Positions 23,691 through 33,075 are shown, counted from the first letter of the stretch. The stretch: DNA of 64,000 bases from Anastrepha obliqua (GCF_027943255.1 NC_072892.1:32449792-32513791), one strand, 5' to 3'. Numbers and translations: made by a program. Notes: generated by a model from the sequence alone, not told the origin.

Positions 23691-24910
23691 GAAAATTGAT
23701 TTTTAAACAAAACAAGTGTTATCCAAAGCCCTTTAATAAATTTAAATTATAATTAGAAAAAAAATGTTTTTATTTTAATTTATGTTTATTTTTTTGGCAT
23801 AAAGTAAAAGTAAATTTTTTAGTACTTTTTAAGGAGGAACGCCACTGTGAAAATTCAAAAAAATCGATTTTTTTTCTGAAAAAAAAAAAAATTAAAATAT
23901 GGTAAAAATTTTAAATCGAAATTCGCTTAAATCCCGATTCTATGTGCACTTAAGTGAGCGCCCGTCGGTTCGGCCCCGTAGCGCTTACGATTCGATGCTT
24001 TATTTCAAACGCGTTTTTCTCGAAACGACTTTTTTTGATACGGTGGCAACGATTTCTCGATGACTAATGAACCGATTTTAATTTTCTTTTTTTGAAAATT
24101 TTTTTTATCGCATTGACTATCGCTGTACGTAGCCGATTTTCAAAATATTGAAAATAACTATTGTTTTAGGCCTCTTGAAAATCAAACAAATGGTGAAAAA
24201 CACACATCGAAATTCAAATCACCACCATTTTGTCAAAAAACAAGAAAAAAAGGCTACGTACAACGATAGCCACTATTGTGTAGATTAATAAATTTTTGGT
24301 TTTTGGATTTCAGATGATTATTCATTGCTGTATGGCTGCCACCAAATAACGCCCTTTTTTTAACTCGTTACGTTTTTTCACATAAATTTGTCAATTTTCA
24401 ATATTTTTTAATAAAAATTTACATCAACATAGTTTAATACATATGTATATAATAAATTGCCTTTTGTTCAATCCTCAAATAATCATTCCCACTCACAAAA
24501 AAAATCCCAAAAATCGACTATTGTTTGACCCCCCACAGTGGCGTTCCCCCTTAACAGAAGATACAAATTTTTCCCTTTTTTCTATTTTTTTCGTAAAAAA
24601 TTTAAGAAAAACTGATTTTAAATAAAATAAGGGGTGTTCAAAATTCTTATTATAAATAAATTCGAAATTCGAACAAATGCTTTTATTTTTTATTTATTTC
24701 TATTTTTCCTGGCATAAGCTAAGTAAATTTTTTAGTATTTTCTAAGCAGAATATACAAAAAATTCCCCTTCTACTATTTGTTTTTTTTTTCGTAAAAATG
24801 AAAGGAAAACTGATTTTAAATAAAACAAGTGCCGTCCAACGCACATAAATAATTTAAACTTCAAATAGAATAAAAAAAATAATTTTTTACATTTCTTTCT
24901 TCGTGCCCTT
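23690..24910. repeat. Diverged tandem repeat of about 195-200 bp, interrupted by a TTAA element
   Basis: Unit landmark (A)CTGATTTTAAATAAAA(T/C)AAG is near 24609 and 24808, with the older form ATTGATTTTTAAACAAAACAAG near 23695. Other shared words are GGCATAA(A/G)(G/C)TAA and AATTTTTTAGTA. Subtracting the 718-bp insert and one TTAA gives about 192 bp between the first two landmarks, matching the ~199 bp between the second and third. Confidence 0.65.
23833..24550. mobile_element. TTAA-flanked inverted-repeat element (718 bp)
   Basis: Left end TTAA|GGAGGAACGCCACTGTG (TTAA 23829-23832). Right end CACAGTGGCGTTCCCCC|TTAA (TTAA 24551-24554). The ends match at 16 of 17 bases. No transposase is visible, so it is non-autonomous. 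Inside, GGCTACGTACAACGATAGC (24252) is nearly an inverted repeat of CATTGACTATCGCTGTACGTAGCC (24114), giving an internal stem about 120 bp apart. TTAA duplications suggest the piggyBac/Sola type, by inference. It begins with TTAAGG like the 4.75-kb element, but the rest of the terminal repeat differs. Confidence 0.7.
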
Positions 24911-26040
24911 TCTAATTCGAAATATTTCGAAACAACTCAAATAATTTCAATTCATGCCATTTATTCCATTGTATGCAATTTATAATTTAAAAATATGATG
25001 ACTTTAATATTAACAAAACAAAATTAAAATAAAAAATCATAAAAGAAAAAAAAAATGTTAATAAAAAATTAAAACCAATGCCACTTACGCCATTTTAGTT
25101 TGCATCTATTGTGGGTAAGTGTTTATCAAGGAATAATTGGTTTGCAAAATTTTGAATTTTAAATTTAGAAAAATTTTTTTTTTAATATCTGTATTTTATT
25201 TTCTTGCTCGCCGTGCAGAGATACATTTGGAAAAAAAATGCAAATGCAAACTGCAATTTTCACTTATTTTTGCTACTTTCCACTTCTTCCATTTTCACCC
25301 AAACAAATTCACTTTGACAGCAAACATTTTGTGCTAAATATTTCACTACTTGGCAACAAACAAAAATGTTGCATCTCATCTAAAAATGCATTTTCTTAAA
25401 ATACTCGATTTATGTTCTCACTTTAATTTTGCTAATTTTATAGCACCGCAGCAGCATTTAATAATATTTTTCCATATATTTCTTCCTCTATGCGATTTTC
25501 CTAAACTGCAAACGTGTGCATGCATGTGTGTGTGCAAGCATGTGTGTTTGCTGTGCGCCAGTGTGGCCAACAAACTCGACTGTCATGTGTGACACTTCAA
25601 TTAGATACTTGACCCGCATTAGCGGGGGAAAACTGGCAAAGTGGCAAACTTTACTCTTCTGCGTAGTTGAGAAAGTAATTTATTTTCTTTGCTTTTGAAT
25701 TTGCATGTATGCGTGTGTGTATATATGTATATACGTGTGTTTGTATGCATAGGCTTTATTTTGGTTGTGTTTGTGAAAAAGGAATTAAATCTTAAAAAAA
25801 AAAAAAAATTATGCAAGTTAGGAAGCTTAGTAACTTATTCTTAGGGTGGTTGCTGATGATGGATATTTTTTTGTACTTGTAACTCGGTGAGTTTTTGTTG
25901 CTGTCTATTTATAATTTAAATTATTGATATATTATATATATATTTATAGTTTTTTAATTTTTGTATATTTTTTATTACCTGCCGTTAGGCAATCGGGTCT
26001 GGCCAGACTGGCTTTTTCGATTTTGGATGTGAATTTAATA
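24910..26040. other. AT-rich stretch, no gene recognised
   Basis: AT-rich with TGTGTG/TATG runs near 25525-25560 and 25705-25745 and an A-run at 25795-25808. No protein-like frame. Confidence 0.3.
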
Positions 26041-26042
26041 TA

Positions 26043-26743
26043 AAAGGTGGTTAAATTTCAAGGGCCGATGTTGAATGTGAACCAAACCTAAACGTCAAGT
26101 TTTTTCTGCATTTCATTTGACACTTTTCTATCCCGAATTAATTCAATTTGAACCATGGAAAGATACACAATCGAGAAAGGCGTTAAGTTATTCAGGCTTA
26201 TTATGAAAACGGGCGTTCAAATCAAAATGCATATCGCGCACTTCGTGAAGAAAATCATCTTCAGTGATGAGACACATTTTCACCTCAGTGGATTCGTCAC
26301 TAAGCAGAATTGCCGCATTTGGGCGAATGATAATCCAAGAGTGATTGCCGAAAAACCAATGCACCCACAAAGAGCGACTGTTTGGTGCGGTTTTTGGGCC
26401 GGCGGCATCAATTGGGCCGTATTTTTTTCAAAATGAGGCCGGTCAGGCAGTTCTGTGATTAGTGTTCGCTATCGTGAGATGATAACGAACTTTTTATGGC
26501 CCGAATTGGAAGATATGGACATGGACGATATGTGGTTTAACAGGACGGTGCCACTTGTCACACCGCTATCGAAACAATGGCTCTTTTGCGCAAAAAATTT
26601 GATGAATTGGCCGATATTTTGTTCCATACGTAATTGAGCCATACTAATGTGTATTATCATAATAAAGAGAAATGACAATAATTTCCTAAAAAAATTGTAT
26701 TTTATTCAAAATCAACACCGGCCCATGAAACTTAACCACCCTT
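26043..26743 (+). mobile_element. Internally deleted Tc1/mariner-superfamily element
   Basis: Ends match as inverted repeats over more than 30 bp with a few mismatches: left AAAGGTGGTTAAATTTCA then GGGCCGATGTTGA; right, reverse-complemented, AAGGGTGGTTAAGTTTCA then GGGCCGGTGTTGA. TA flanks both sides (26041-26042 and 26744-26745). The 701-bp body holds two remains of a transposase, so much of the gene is missing and the copy is non-autonomous. Confidence 0.8.
26155..26640 (+). pseudogene. Broken transposase of the 26-kb element
   Basis: ATG at 26155 opens MERYTIEKGVK, a typical N-terminus. After about 30 residues the frame jumps straight to the catalytic part: IIFSDETHFHLSGF with the first catalytic Asp in SDE, then NCRIWANDNPR and ATVWCGFWAGG. 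A frameshift near 26425 ends the first frame at 26436. A later frame carries VRYREMITNFLWPELEDMD and, in another frame again, QDGATCHT with the second catalytic Asp near 26545. Sequence after FDELADI is lost, so the third Asp is absent. The DNA-binding domain, the D3 motif and the reading frame are all defective. Confidence 0.75.
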
Positions 26744-26914
26744 TATTTATATTATGGCTAACGATTTGAGTTTCGAGATAGCTTTCTAAAATTCAATTTT
26801 CTATGGATTTATGGATAAAACTTTTAAAAAAGGATTCTCGAACAGGACCGCAAAAAGACAGACCCGGTATGAGTTATTAAAAAAATTTAGTATTTATACA
26901 CACACAGAAACAAT

Positions 26915-26948
26915 CCTCCGATAGATTGATTAATTTTGCACCACCTTG
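26915..26948 (+). mobile_element. MITE end fragment (GGTGGCGC family)
   Basis: Only the right end is present: TCCGATAGATTGATTAATTT then TGCACCACCTTG. No second end nearby. Confidence 0.55.
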
Positions 26949-27269
26949 TGCAAACGCTGTCTATTTGTTCTTTATAAAACGAGATACTCTGTTACAGATA
27001 TATTTTTTTAATACATTTCTTTATTGCGATCTGTTTTTCAGACCTCAAGCAAAATGCTTACAAATACTTAAAGCTTTTTAATTCATTTAAGAGAAAAAAC
27101 GTTTATGAATTGCTTCCCGTGGTATAACCATCTAATTTTATGATAAATATAAATTTAAAGTAATTTATTACCACATGAGATCTTTTAGAGGCTTTCTCTT
27201 CAGTCAGGTGCAAGTTATGGGATTTGCAATTATTTTTGTGACAGAGGGTTTGAGTGCGATTGGAGTCGA

Positions 27270-27935
27270 GTATTGTGTGATGTGGTATATTTTTTTACTT
27301 CGTCAATTTTTGTGGGTACTTTGAGACCACGATGAATTTGTGATATAATAAGGAGCGTTTGAGATCGTTCTGAGGGCGTTTGACTGAATTCTTTAAAGCA
27401 TTTCGAAGTATGTTGGAGTTAGCTGCAGTACCTCAAAGTGGAATGCCATGTATCCAAATCGATTTCCAGATAGCTGAGCAAAGTGAGAGCTTACTTGTGA
27501 GAGAAATGTGAGAATTTCGATGTGGTGAGTGTTATTCCATGTAAGTTTGCTATCAAAATGCATGCCGAGATATTTTGTGAGGTAAGTTTTGCGGATTATT
27601 TTATTATTCTGCTCAATGAGTGGGTAAGGTTTTCGATTTAGTGTAAAAGTGTTTGGGGAAGATTTTGTCTCATTTGCCTTAATGCGTCACACTTTCAAAC
27701 AATGACTTATTTTATCAAGTGATTTCTGTAGTTTTTTGGGAGGCCACATGGGAGTAGTAGTTAATTGTGAGTACGGCGGTTTCATCCGCAAACGAGCTGA
27801 CTATTATTTCTTCAGAAGCTGGTAGATCGTATGTGGACATCAAGTACCAAGATTGGGCGCATAATAGTGCCTTGGGGTACAGCAGCTGAGCTTTCACTTT
27901 CATTCAGACTGTTCTACGCCTTGATTGACAAAGGC
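27270..27935 (-). mobile_element. LINE remnant, reverse-transcriptase domain
   Basis: The minus strand encodes AAVPQGTIMRPILV, then in the next frame YLMSTYDLPASEE and SSFADETAVLTIN. This is the VPQGS..GP.LY and F/YADD motif pair of a reverse transcriptase, with the second catalytic Asp changed to Glu (FADET). Downstream are pieces like KYLGMHFDSKLTW and SIWIHGIPL.GTA, the usual order in Jockey/R1-clade LINEs. Several frameshifts and stops show it is dead. Confidence 0.75.
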
Positions 27936-28187
27936 GAATTATCGACAGGCCGCATGAGTCACAATTTAGTTGAATATTCCTTATTTTTTTCGTCAAATAC
28001 TTATTTATTATTTTCTTTTTTATTCTTACTTACATAGATCTGTATGAACAATCTTAAATTATTTTTTTTCTTGCTCAAGAAACTGAGTAGACAAAATTCC
28101 AGTATAATAAAAATAGCGATTAGTGAAAATTCGCCAGTTTTGCAAAATATTTTTCTCGTGAGCTGAAAAATATGCACGCACCCAAGT

Positions 28188-28250
28188 GCGAATGTGTCGA
28201 ACAATATCAAGACGCACACCACAAATAAGAGAAGGAATTTGGCCAAACAC
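28188..28250 (+). mobile_element. SINE 3' fragment
   Basis: AATATCAAGACGCACACCAC then AAATAAGAGAAGGAATTTGG is the reverse complement of the 3' end of the SINE at 30243-30548. Confidence 0.6.
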
Positions 28251-28254
28251 TTAA

Positions 28255-28998
28255 CAGAAGTGCACGCGCCAATTATTTATGTATATATTATATTTAAGTG
28301 AGAATGAATAAGAACCATTTGCGGAACTAAAGTGATTTGAGTTCTTCACTTGTCCTACATTGATCGGCGCCATATCATCGGTAGAGTCCAAAAATGGAAT
28401 CATTAGACCTACCGAGTTGTAATCTTACAGAAGCTTAAAACTTAGAAAAAATTCAGCCAACTGAAGAGTTTAAAGTTGACTCATAAAATGAAAGATTTTT
28501 CCAAGTGTACTTGCGCCTTTTGTTTGTTTGTTTATTTTTGCATTTGAATCGCGTCTGCTTATTAATTATCGACTATCACTAACTCAATGAACTTCCTGAT
28601 GATGATACACCAAAACACATACATGCATATCTACATACATACATGCTTACACTAATTACAATGTTTTTTTATTTTTAACTCGATATATGTATGTATGTAT
28701 GCAGTGTAGCTATCGAATCTGAAAGGGTGCTGTTGCCTCAGTGTCATGGGTTCGTAATTGTTTAAGTGTATATTAGCCCATAAGTGTGTGTGACTTTTTG
28801 TTGTTTGTTTGTTTGTGTAAAACCAAAACAGTAAATAAACAAAACAATTCAATTGTCTATGTTGTTATATAGAATCGACTTCTCTTTAGAGTTATTTTAT
28901 TTCTACTTGAAGAAGTCAGGAAAAGTAGTAGTTAGAATTAGAAGATTTCCAACACTGCTCAAAGATAAAGTACCAAAAAAAAATATATATATATAATA
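28255..28998. other. No gene recognised
   Basis: AT-rich with TATG/CATA runs near 28620-28700 and an (AT)n run at 28983-28996 next to the mariner left end. Confidence 0.3.
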
Positions 28999-30229
28999 CC
29001 AGGTATATACCTATGAAATTACTTTTTTTTTCAATTTCAAACGTTTATTAACAAAAATGGTTACAAATTTAATCTTCAAAATAATAGCCATCGCTAGCGA
29101 CACATTTTTCCCATCTCTCAATCAATTTACGGATGCCGTGCCAAAAAAAATGGCCGTCTTTGCCCGCAAATCAATCATCGAGCCATTTTTTGGCTTCTTC
29201 GTGAGAATTGAAGCACTGCTCGGAAAGTGCGTGTCCCATTGATGCAAACAAATTATAATGGGAAGGCGCCAAGTCTGGTGAGTAAGCCGCATCGTACGTC
29301 TCCACCAATTCCCGGGTCGCTCTTGTTCGATGTGGCGGTGCATTGTCATCAAGAAAAATTACTTTGTGACGCCGATCGGCATATTCTGGGCGTTTTCGGT
29401 GTATAGCGCTGTTCAAATCGGCCAATTGTCGTTGGTAGCGTGCACCGTCAACTGTTTCACCTGGTTTTAATAGCTCGTACCAAATCATACCACGCTGATC
29501 CCAGAAAACACACAGCATTGCTTTGCGGTCGAAGCGATTTGGTTTGGCCGCTGTTTTTGGCTTGTGGCCGGGTGGACCATACGATCGTATACGCTTGGGA
29601 TTGGATAAATATACCCATTTTTCATCACCCGTAACGATTCGGTGCAAAAAAGGCTTCCTTTTTCGGTTCTCTTGCTGCCTTTCGGTCAGTTCATGCGGCA
29701 CCCATCTTCCGACCTTTAAAATCATGCCCATGTCTTTTAAACGTTTGGAAATGTTTTTTTGAGTCACTTCCAACTGCTCTGCCATCATTTCTTGCGTTTG
29801 ACCATCATCTTCTTCCAACAATGCTTGCAATTCGGCGTCCTCAAACTTTTTCGGTGGCCGGCCAGGGTCCTCGTTCTCCACGCTAAAATCACCACTTCGT
29901 AATTTTTCAAACCACCTGAAGCACTGTGCTCTACTTAGAGCATGTCTACCACAAGCTTCTATAAGCATTTGATGAGCTTGAAAAGCGTTTTTCTTCAATT
30001 GATAACAGAAAATCAACGACGTCCGCAAGTCGTAGTTTGAAGGCACGAAATTCGAAATTTTTAAGGGCGACAAAAATGCATTGTTGTATGAAACGTAACA
30101 AACAATGAACTGAATATTGTTGACAGATGACAGACGAAAAAAACTAGACATTTTGGAAGGTTTAAAAATACTTCTACCGACATCTATGGACTAATAGCTG
30201 AAAGTCTCATTTCATAGGTATATACCTGG
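28999..30229 (-). mobile_element. Mariner element, full length but inactivated
   Basis: Terminal inverted repeats CCAGGTATATACCTATG, extended by AAAT, are perfect at both ends (28999 onward and, reversed, up to 30229). TA lies at 28997-28998 and 30230-30231. Length 1231 bp, close to the usual 1.3 kb. The terminal repeat is itself nearly palindromic (AGGTATATACCT). It carries one transposase gene with several lesions. Confidence 0.9.
29069..30058 (-). pseudogene. Mariner transposase, multiply disabled
   Basis: Cut-and-paste DD34D transposase. The expected start codon is ATT (30058-30056, in KISNFVPSN where family members begin MSNFVP), so the longer open frame starts upstream at an unrelated ATG (30151). 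The helix-turn-helix half, WVPHEL and the first two catalytic Asp (TGDEKW, LDDNAPPH) are kept. The spacing to the third site is six residues short (ETYDAAYSPD), consistent with an 18-bp in-frame deletion, and the third catalytic Asp is His (APSH, codon 29260-29258). A TGA at 29173-29171 precedes 33 more in-frame codons ending in SDGYYFED before the natural stop TAA (29071-29069). The protein cannot be catalytic. Confidence 0.9.
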
Positions 30230-30242
30230 TATATACAAATGG

Positions 30243-30548
30243 CGCGTACACCCTCCTTTTTTGGTGTTTGGAAGAGCTCCTCCTTCCATTTGTGGCGTGC
30301 GTCTTGATGTTGTTCCACAAATGGAGGCACCTGCAGTTTCAAGCTGCCTACGAACGGCAGCTATTTTTTATGAACGAGCTTTTTCATTGCAGAAATACAC
30401 TCGGAGGTTTGCCATTGTCTGCCGAGGAGCGATCGCTATTAGACATATTTTTTCTTCATTTTTGTATTTCACCGAGAATCGAACCTAATTTCTCTCTGAA
30501 TTCCGAATGATAGTCACGCACCAACCCACTCGGTTACGACGGCCGCGC
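30243..30548 (-). mobile_element. tRNA-derived SINE, best copy in the window
   Basis: On the minus strand the right end (30548 down to about 30465) has a pol III-type promoter: an A-box-like GTAACCGAGTGGGTTGGTGC and a B-box GGTTCGATTCTC about 45 bases further on. It is followed by a tRNA-unrelated body with TCTAATAGCGATCGCTCC, GGCAGACAATGGCAAACC and a 3' end with TGGAACAACATCAAGACGC. The family recurs at about 18.3, 18.9, 37.0, 39.3 and 50.3 kb, with fragments at 10.1, 28.2 and 43.6 kb. This copy lies just beyond the right TA of the mariner. Confidence 0.8.
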
Positions 30549-30737
30549 AAAATTAATCACCCTATCGGAATTTGTTTTTATAGCATATTTGATATATAAA
30601 ATAGCTGTAGTATAGCAGATGAGCAGTAGATTACGTAAAGGTCCAGATAAAGATCACCAGCACTCAAAATTATTGATTTATTTAGTAGAAAATGTATTCA
30701 AAAACAAAATTGGATGATTAATTGTGCGCCATTTGCA
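30543..30737 (+). mobile_element. MITE (GGTGGCGC family), near full length
   Basis: Left end GCGCAAAATTAATCACC and CTATCGGA (outermost bases replaced by the SINE boundary), body with AGCTGTAGTATAGCAGATGA, AAAGATCACCAGCACTCAAA, and right end TGGATGATTAATTGTGCGCC. It abuts the SINE, so one element inserted beside or into the other. Confidence 0.75.
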
Positions 30738-30739
30738 AA

Positions 30740-31143
30740 TATTATAAAAAGAGTTCTCTATGATATATTTATACATATAAATTAATGCATTATACAACTC
30801 AATATCAAGTCGAATCCTTGATCCCCATATGTTCGCGACTTCTTTTTTAAGTTGCTAAATTAAACTGTTTTTTGTTTCTTTTAATTTTTGAGTTTACATT
30901 TTATTCCAGCTTTTTGTTCATCATACAAATTGAATTAAAATTGTTTCTCTGTATTTAATTGAAAACTCTCAACCTTTTATTTCAAGGTTTTATAGTTTAT
31001 AGTTTTTCGGGTTGTTTTGTAGCTTTAACGCGAGGAAAGTTGCTTGTGTGCGCATGTTTTTGGTGGTTTATTATGGGTGTCAACTAACAACAAAAATAAT
31101 GATAATAATTAGAGTAAGAACAAAAAAAAATTTTTTTTTTTAA
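30740..31143. other. No gene recognised
   Basis: AT-rich spacer between the MITE and the mariner pair, with poly-A/T near 31120-31140. Confidence 0.3.
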
Positions 31144-31145
31144 TA

Positions 31146-31781
31146 CGAGGTGTGTTCAAAAAGTATCACGAATTTTGAATTTTCACAGGTTACGTATATT
31201 CGAGTTTCGATTTTTTTGTGGCGATATGTTGGTGCCCATGTCCCTCACTCATGCCGACGAGTTCGGCCATTCGGAATGTTCAGTTAATTGTTGACAGCTG
31301 CTTTGCTTGCACGTGTTTATTTTAACTATTCAAAAAGATGGATCAAAGAACCTGTATCAAATTTTGTGTGAAAAACGAAATTTAGTGCGCGGATGCATTC
31401 CGAATGTTGACTGTATCATACGCAAAGCAACACATCGTTGCTTGTGCGCGACTTTTTGACCAAAAACAACAAACGATGCCACAGCCACCGTACTCGTATT
31501 CCCCAGATCTGGCCCCCTTTGACTTTTTCTTGTTCGCGAAACTGAAGAGGCCCATGGAAGGGCGACGCTACGCTACGATTGACGAGATAAAGATGGCATC
31601 GAAGGAGGAGCTGAACAAGATAAAAAAATGATTCTTTGAAGTACTTCGAAGATTGGAAAAAAGTTGGCACAAGTGCATATCTCATAGGTATTACTTTGAA
31701 GGGGACAAAATAGATATTAATAAATAAATAATAATTTTGAAAAAAAACACAAAATTCGTGATACTTTTTGAATACACTTCG
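31146..31781 (+). mobile_element. Internally deleted mariner (SETMAR-type family)
   Basis: Inverted ends CGAGGTGTG then TTCAAAAAGTATCACGAATT at the left, and at the right (reversed) CGAAGTGTA then TTCAAAAAGTATCACGAATT, with TA at 31144-31145 and 31782-31783. The 636-bp element keeps both ends of the transposase gene but lacks the middle. It lies five bases from the TA of the next mariner. Confidence 0.85.
31338..31680 (+). pseudogene. Deleted mariner transposase
   Basis: ATG at 31338 starts MDQRTCIKFCVKNEI, then a TAG stop (31383-31385), then CADAFRMLTVSYAKQ. This is the start of the helix-turn-helix domain of the mariner group that gave rise to SETMAR. About 200 residues are then missing: the frame passes into PQPPYSYSPDLAPFDFFLFA (last catalytic Asp in APFD) and PMEGRRYATIDEIK, ending KKEELNKIKK-like with a premature stop at 31629-31631. 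The first two catalytic Asp are absent. Confidence 0.85.
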
Positions 31782-31787
31782 TATATA

Positions 31788-33073
31788 ATAGGACCATGAA
31801 TAAGTTCGTGCGGTTTTTTTTCGAAATTTGAAACTTTATTGACGTAAAATGGTTACAAATTTAATATTCAAAGTATTGTCCATCGCTTACTACTACTTTT
31901 TCCCATCTTTCTGGCAATTCACGGATTCCCTTTGTGAAAAATTCGGTCGGTTTTGCCGCAATCCACGAATCGATCCATTTTTTGACTTCATCGTAATTAC
32001 GGAAGTGCTGGTCAGCCAGGCCATGTTGCATCGATCGGAAGAGATAGTAATCGGATGGCGCAAGGTCTGGACTATACGGCGGGTGGGGTAGGACATCCCA
32101 TTTGAGCGTTTCTAAGTATGTTTTGACCACTTGTGCAACATGTGGCCGAGCATTGTCATGTTGCAAAATAACTTTGTCGTGTCTATCGGCGTATTGCGGC
32201 CGTTTTTCTCGCAGTGCTCGGCTCAAACGCATCAATTGTCGTCGGTAGACATCCCCCGTAATCGTTTCATTCGGTTTCAGTAGCTCATAATACACAACAC
32301 CCAGCTGGTCCCACCAGATACACAGCATAACCTTCAGGCCATGAATATTCTGCGCCGACGTCGATGTTGAAGCATGGCCAGGGTATCCATACGTTGCCCG
32401 ACGTTTTGGATTGTCGTAATGGACCCACTTTTCATCGCCAGTCACAATTCGATGCAAAAAACCCTTTCTTTTGTGCCGTTGAAGCAGTTGTTCGCATGCC
32501 ATAAAACGGCGTTCAACGTCTCTTGGCTTCAATTCATACGGCACCCAATGGCCTACCTTTCGGATCATTCCCATGGCTTTTAAACGTTTGGAAATGGTTG
32601 ATTGATCAACTCCCAAAGTTTTTGCAACCTCTTCTTGCGTTTGAGCCGGATCTTGATCGAGCAATTCCTCCAATTCGGTATCCGTGAACTTTGGCGGCGC
32701 ACCCTCGCGTTCTTCGTCTTCCAAGCCAAAATCACCACTTTTAAAGCGTGCAAACCACTTCTGGCACGTTCGCTCAGCTAGAGCATGCTCACCATAAACT
32801 TCCACCAAGATACGATGACTTTCGGCTGCTTTTTTCTTCATATTAAAATAATGAAGAAGAATTCCCCGCAAAAACACATTATTTGGCACGAAATTCGACA
32901 TTTTCAAGTGTGGTAAAAATATTGTTGTTTACGCTTCAAATAAAAAACTTATACTGACGTTTGTGCCTTACGACAGTAGCTCTCCAATGAATGTTTGGAA
33001 ATGTGGATCGATGGAATAATAATCAAGTTACGCCATCTGTTGTAAAACCGCACGAACTTATTCATAGTCCTTA
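31788..33073 (-). mobile_element. Mariner element, structurally complete
   Basis: Inverted ends share ATGAATAAGTTCGTGCGG plus TTTT, preceded by GGACC on the left and GGACT on the right. The outermost three bases differ (ATA against TAA). TA lies at 31786-31787 and 33074-33075. Length 1286 bp. It encodes one uninterrupted transposase on the minus strand with about 170 bp of 5' and 70 bp of 3' untranslated sequence. The ends differ from both other mariners nearby, so this is a third family. Confidence 0.93.
31861..32901 (-). CDS. Mariner transposase, intact 346 residues (DD34D)
   Basis: The encoded enzyme would bind the element's inverted repeats and catalyse cut-and-paste transposition into TA in the nucleus. 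ATG at 32901-32899 gives MSNFVPNNVF; the frame also opens two codons earlier at TTG, which is not a likely start. It ends at TAA 31863-31861. The N-terminal part (about 1-110) is the paired helix-turn-helix DNA-binding region (CQKWFARFKSGDF; STISKRLKAMGM). WVPYEL at 119-124 replaces the usual WVPHEL. Catalytic Asp are D156 (TGDEKW), D249 (QHDNARPH) and D284 (APSDYYLF), spaced exactly as in DD34D mariners, with YSPDLAP before the last. Length is normal for the family (about 345). No stop or frameshift is seen. Activity is possible but untested; the Tyr in the WVPHEL motif is the one departure noted. Confidence 0.93.
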   Translation of the reverse strand: MSNFVPNNVFLRGILLHYFNMKKKAAESHRILVEVYGEHALAERTCQKWFARFKSGDFGLEDEEREGAPPKFTDTELEELLDQDPAQTQEEVAKTLGVDQSTISKRLKAMGMIRKVGHWVPYELKPRDVERRFMACEQLLQRHKRKGFLHRIVTGDEKWVHYDNPKRRATYGYPGHASTSTSAQNIHGLKVMLCIWWDQLGVVYYELLKPNETITGDVYRRQLMRLSRALREKRPQYADRHDKVILQHDNARPHVAQVVKTYLETLKWDVLPHPPYSPDLAPSDYYLFRSMQHGLADQHFRNYDEVKKWIDSWIAAKPTEFFTKGIRELPERWEKVVVSDGQYFEY

Positions 33074-33075
33074 TA

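Noticed and set aside
29440..29762. Plus-strand frames opposite the mariner transposase
   Set aside because: They are antisense shadows of the transposase gene.
30465..30548. Possible tRNA gene (A- and B-box-like words)
   Set aside because: No clover-leaf with an acceptor stem can be drawn; the words belong to the head of the SINE.
32374..32583. Plus-strand frame within the complete mariner
   Set aside because: Antisense shadow of the 346-residue transposase.
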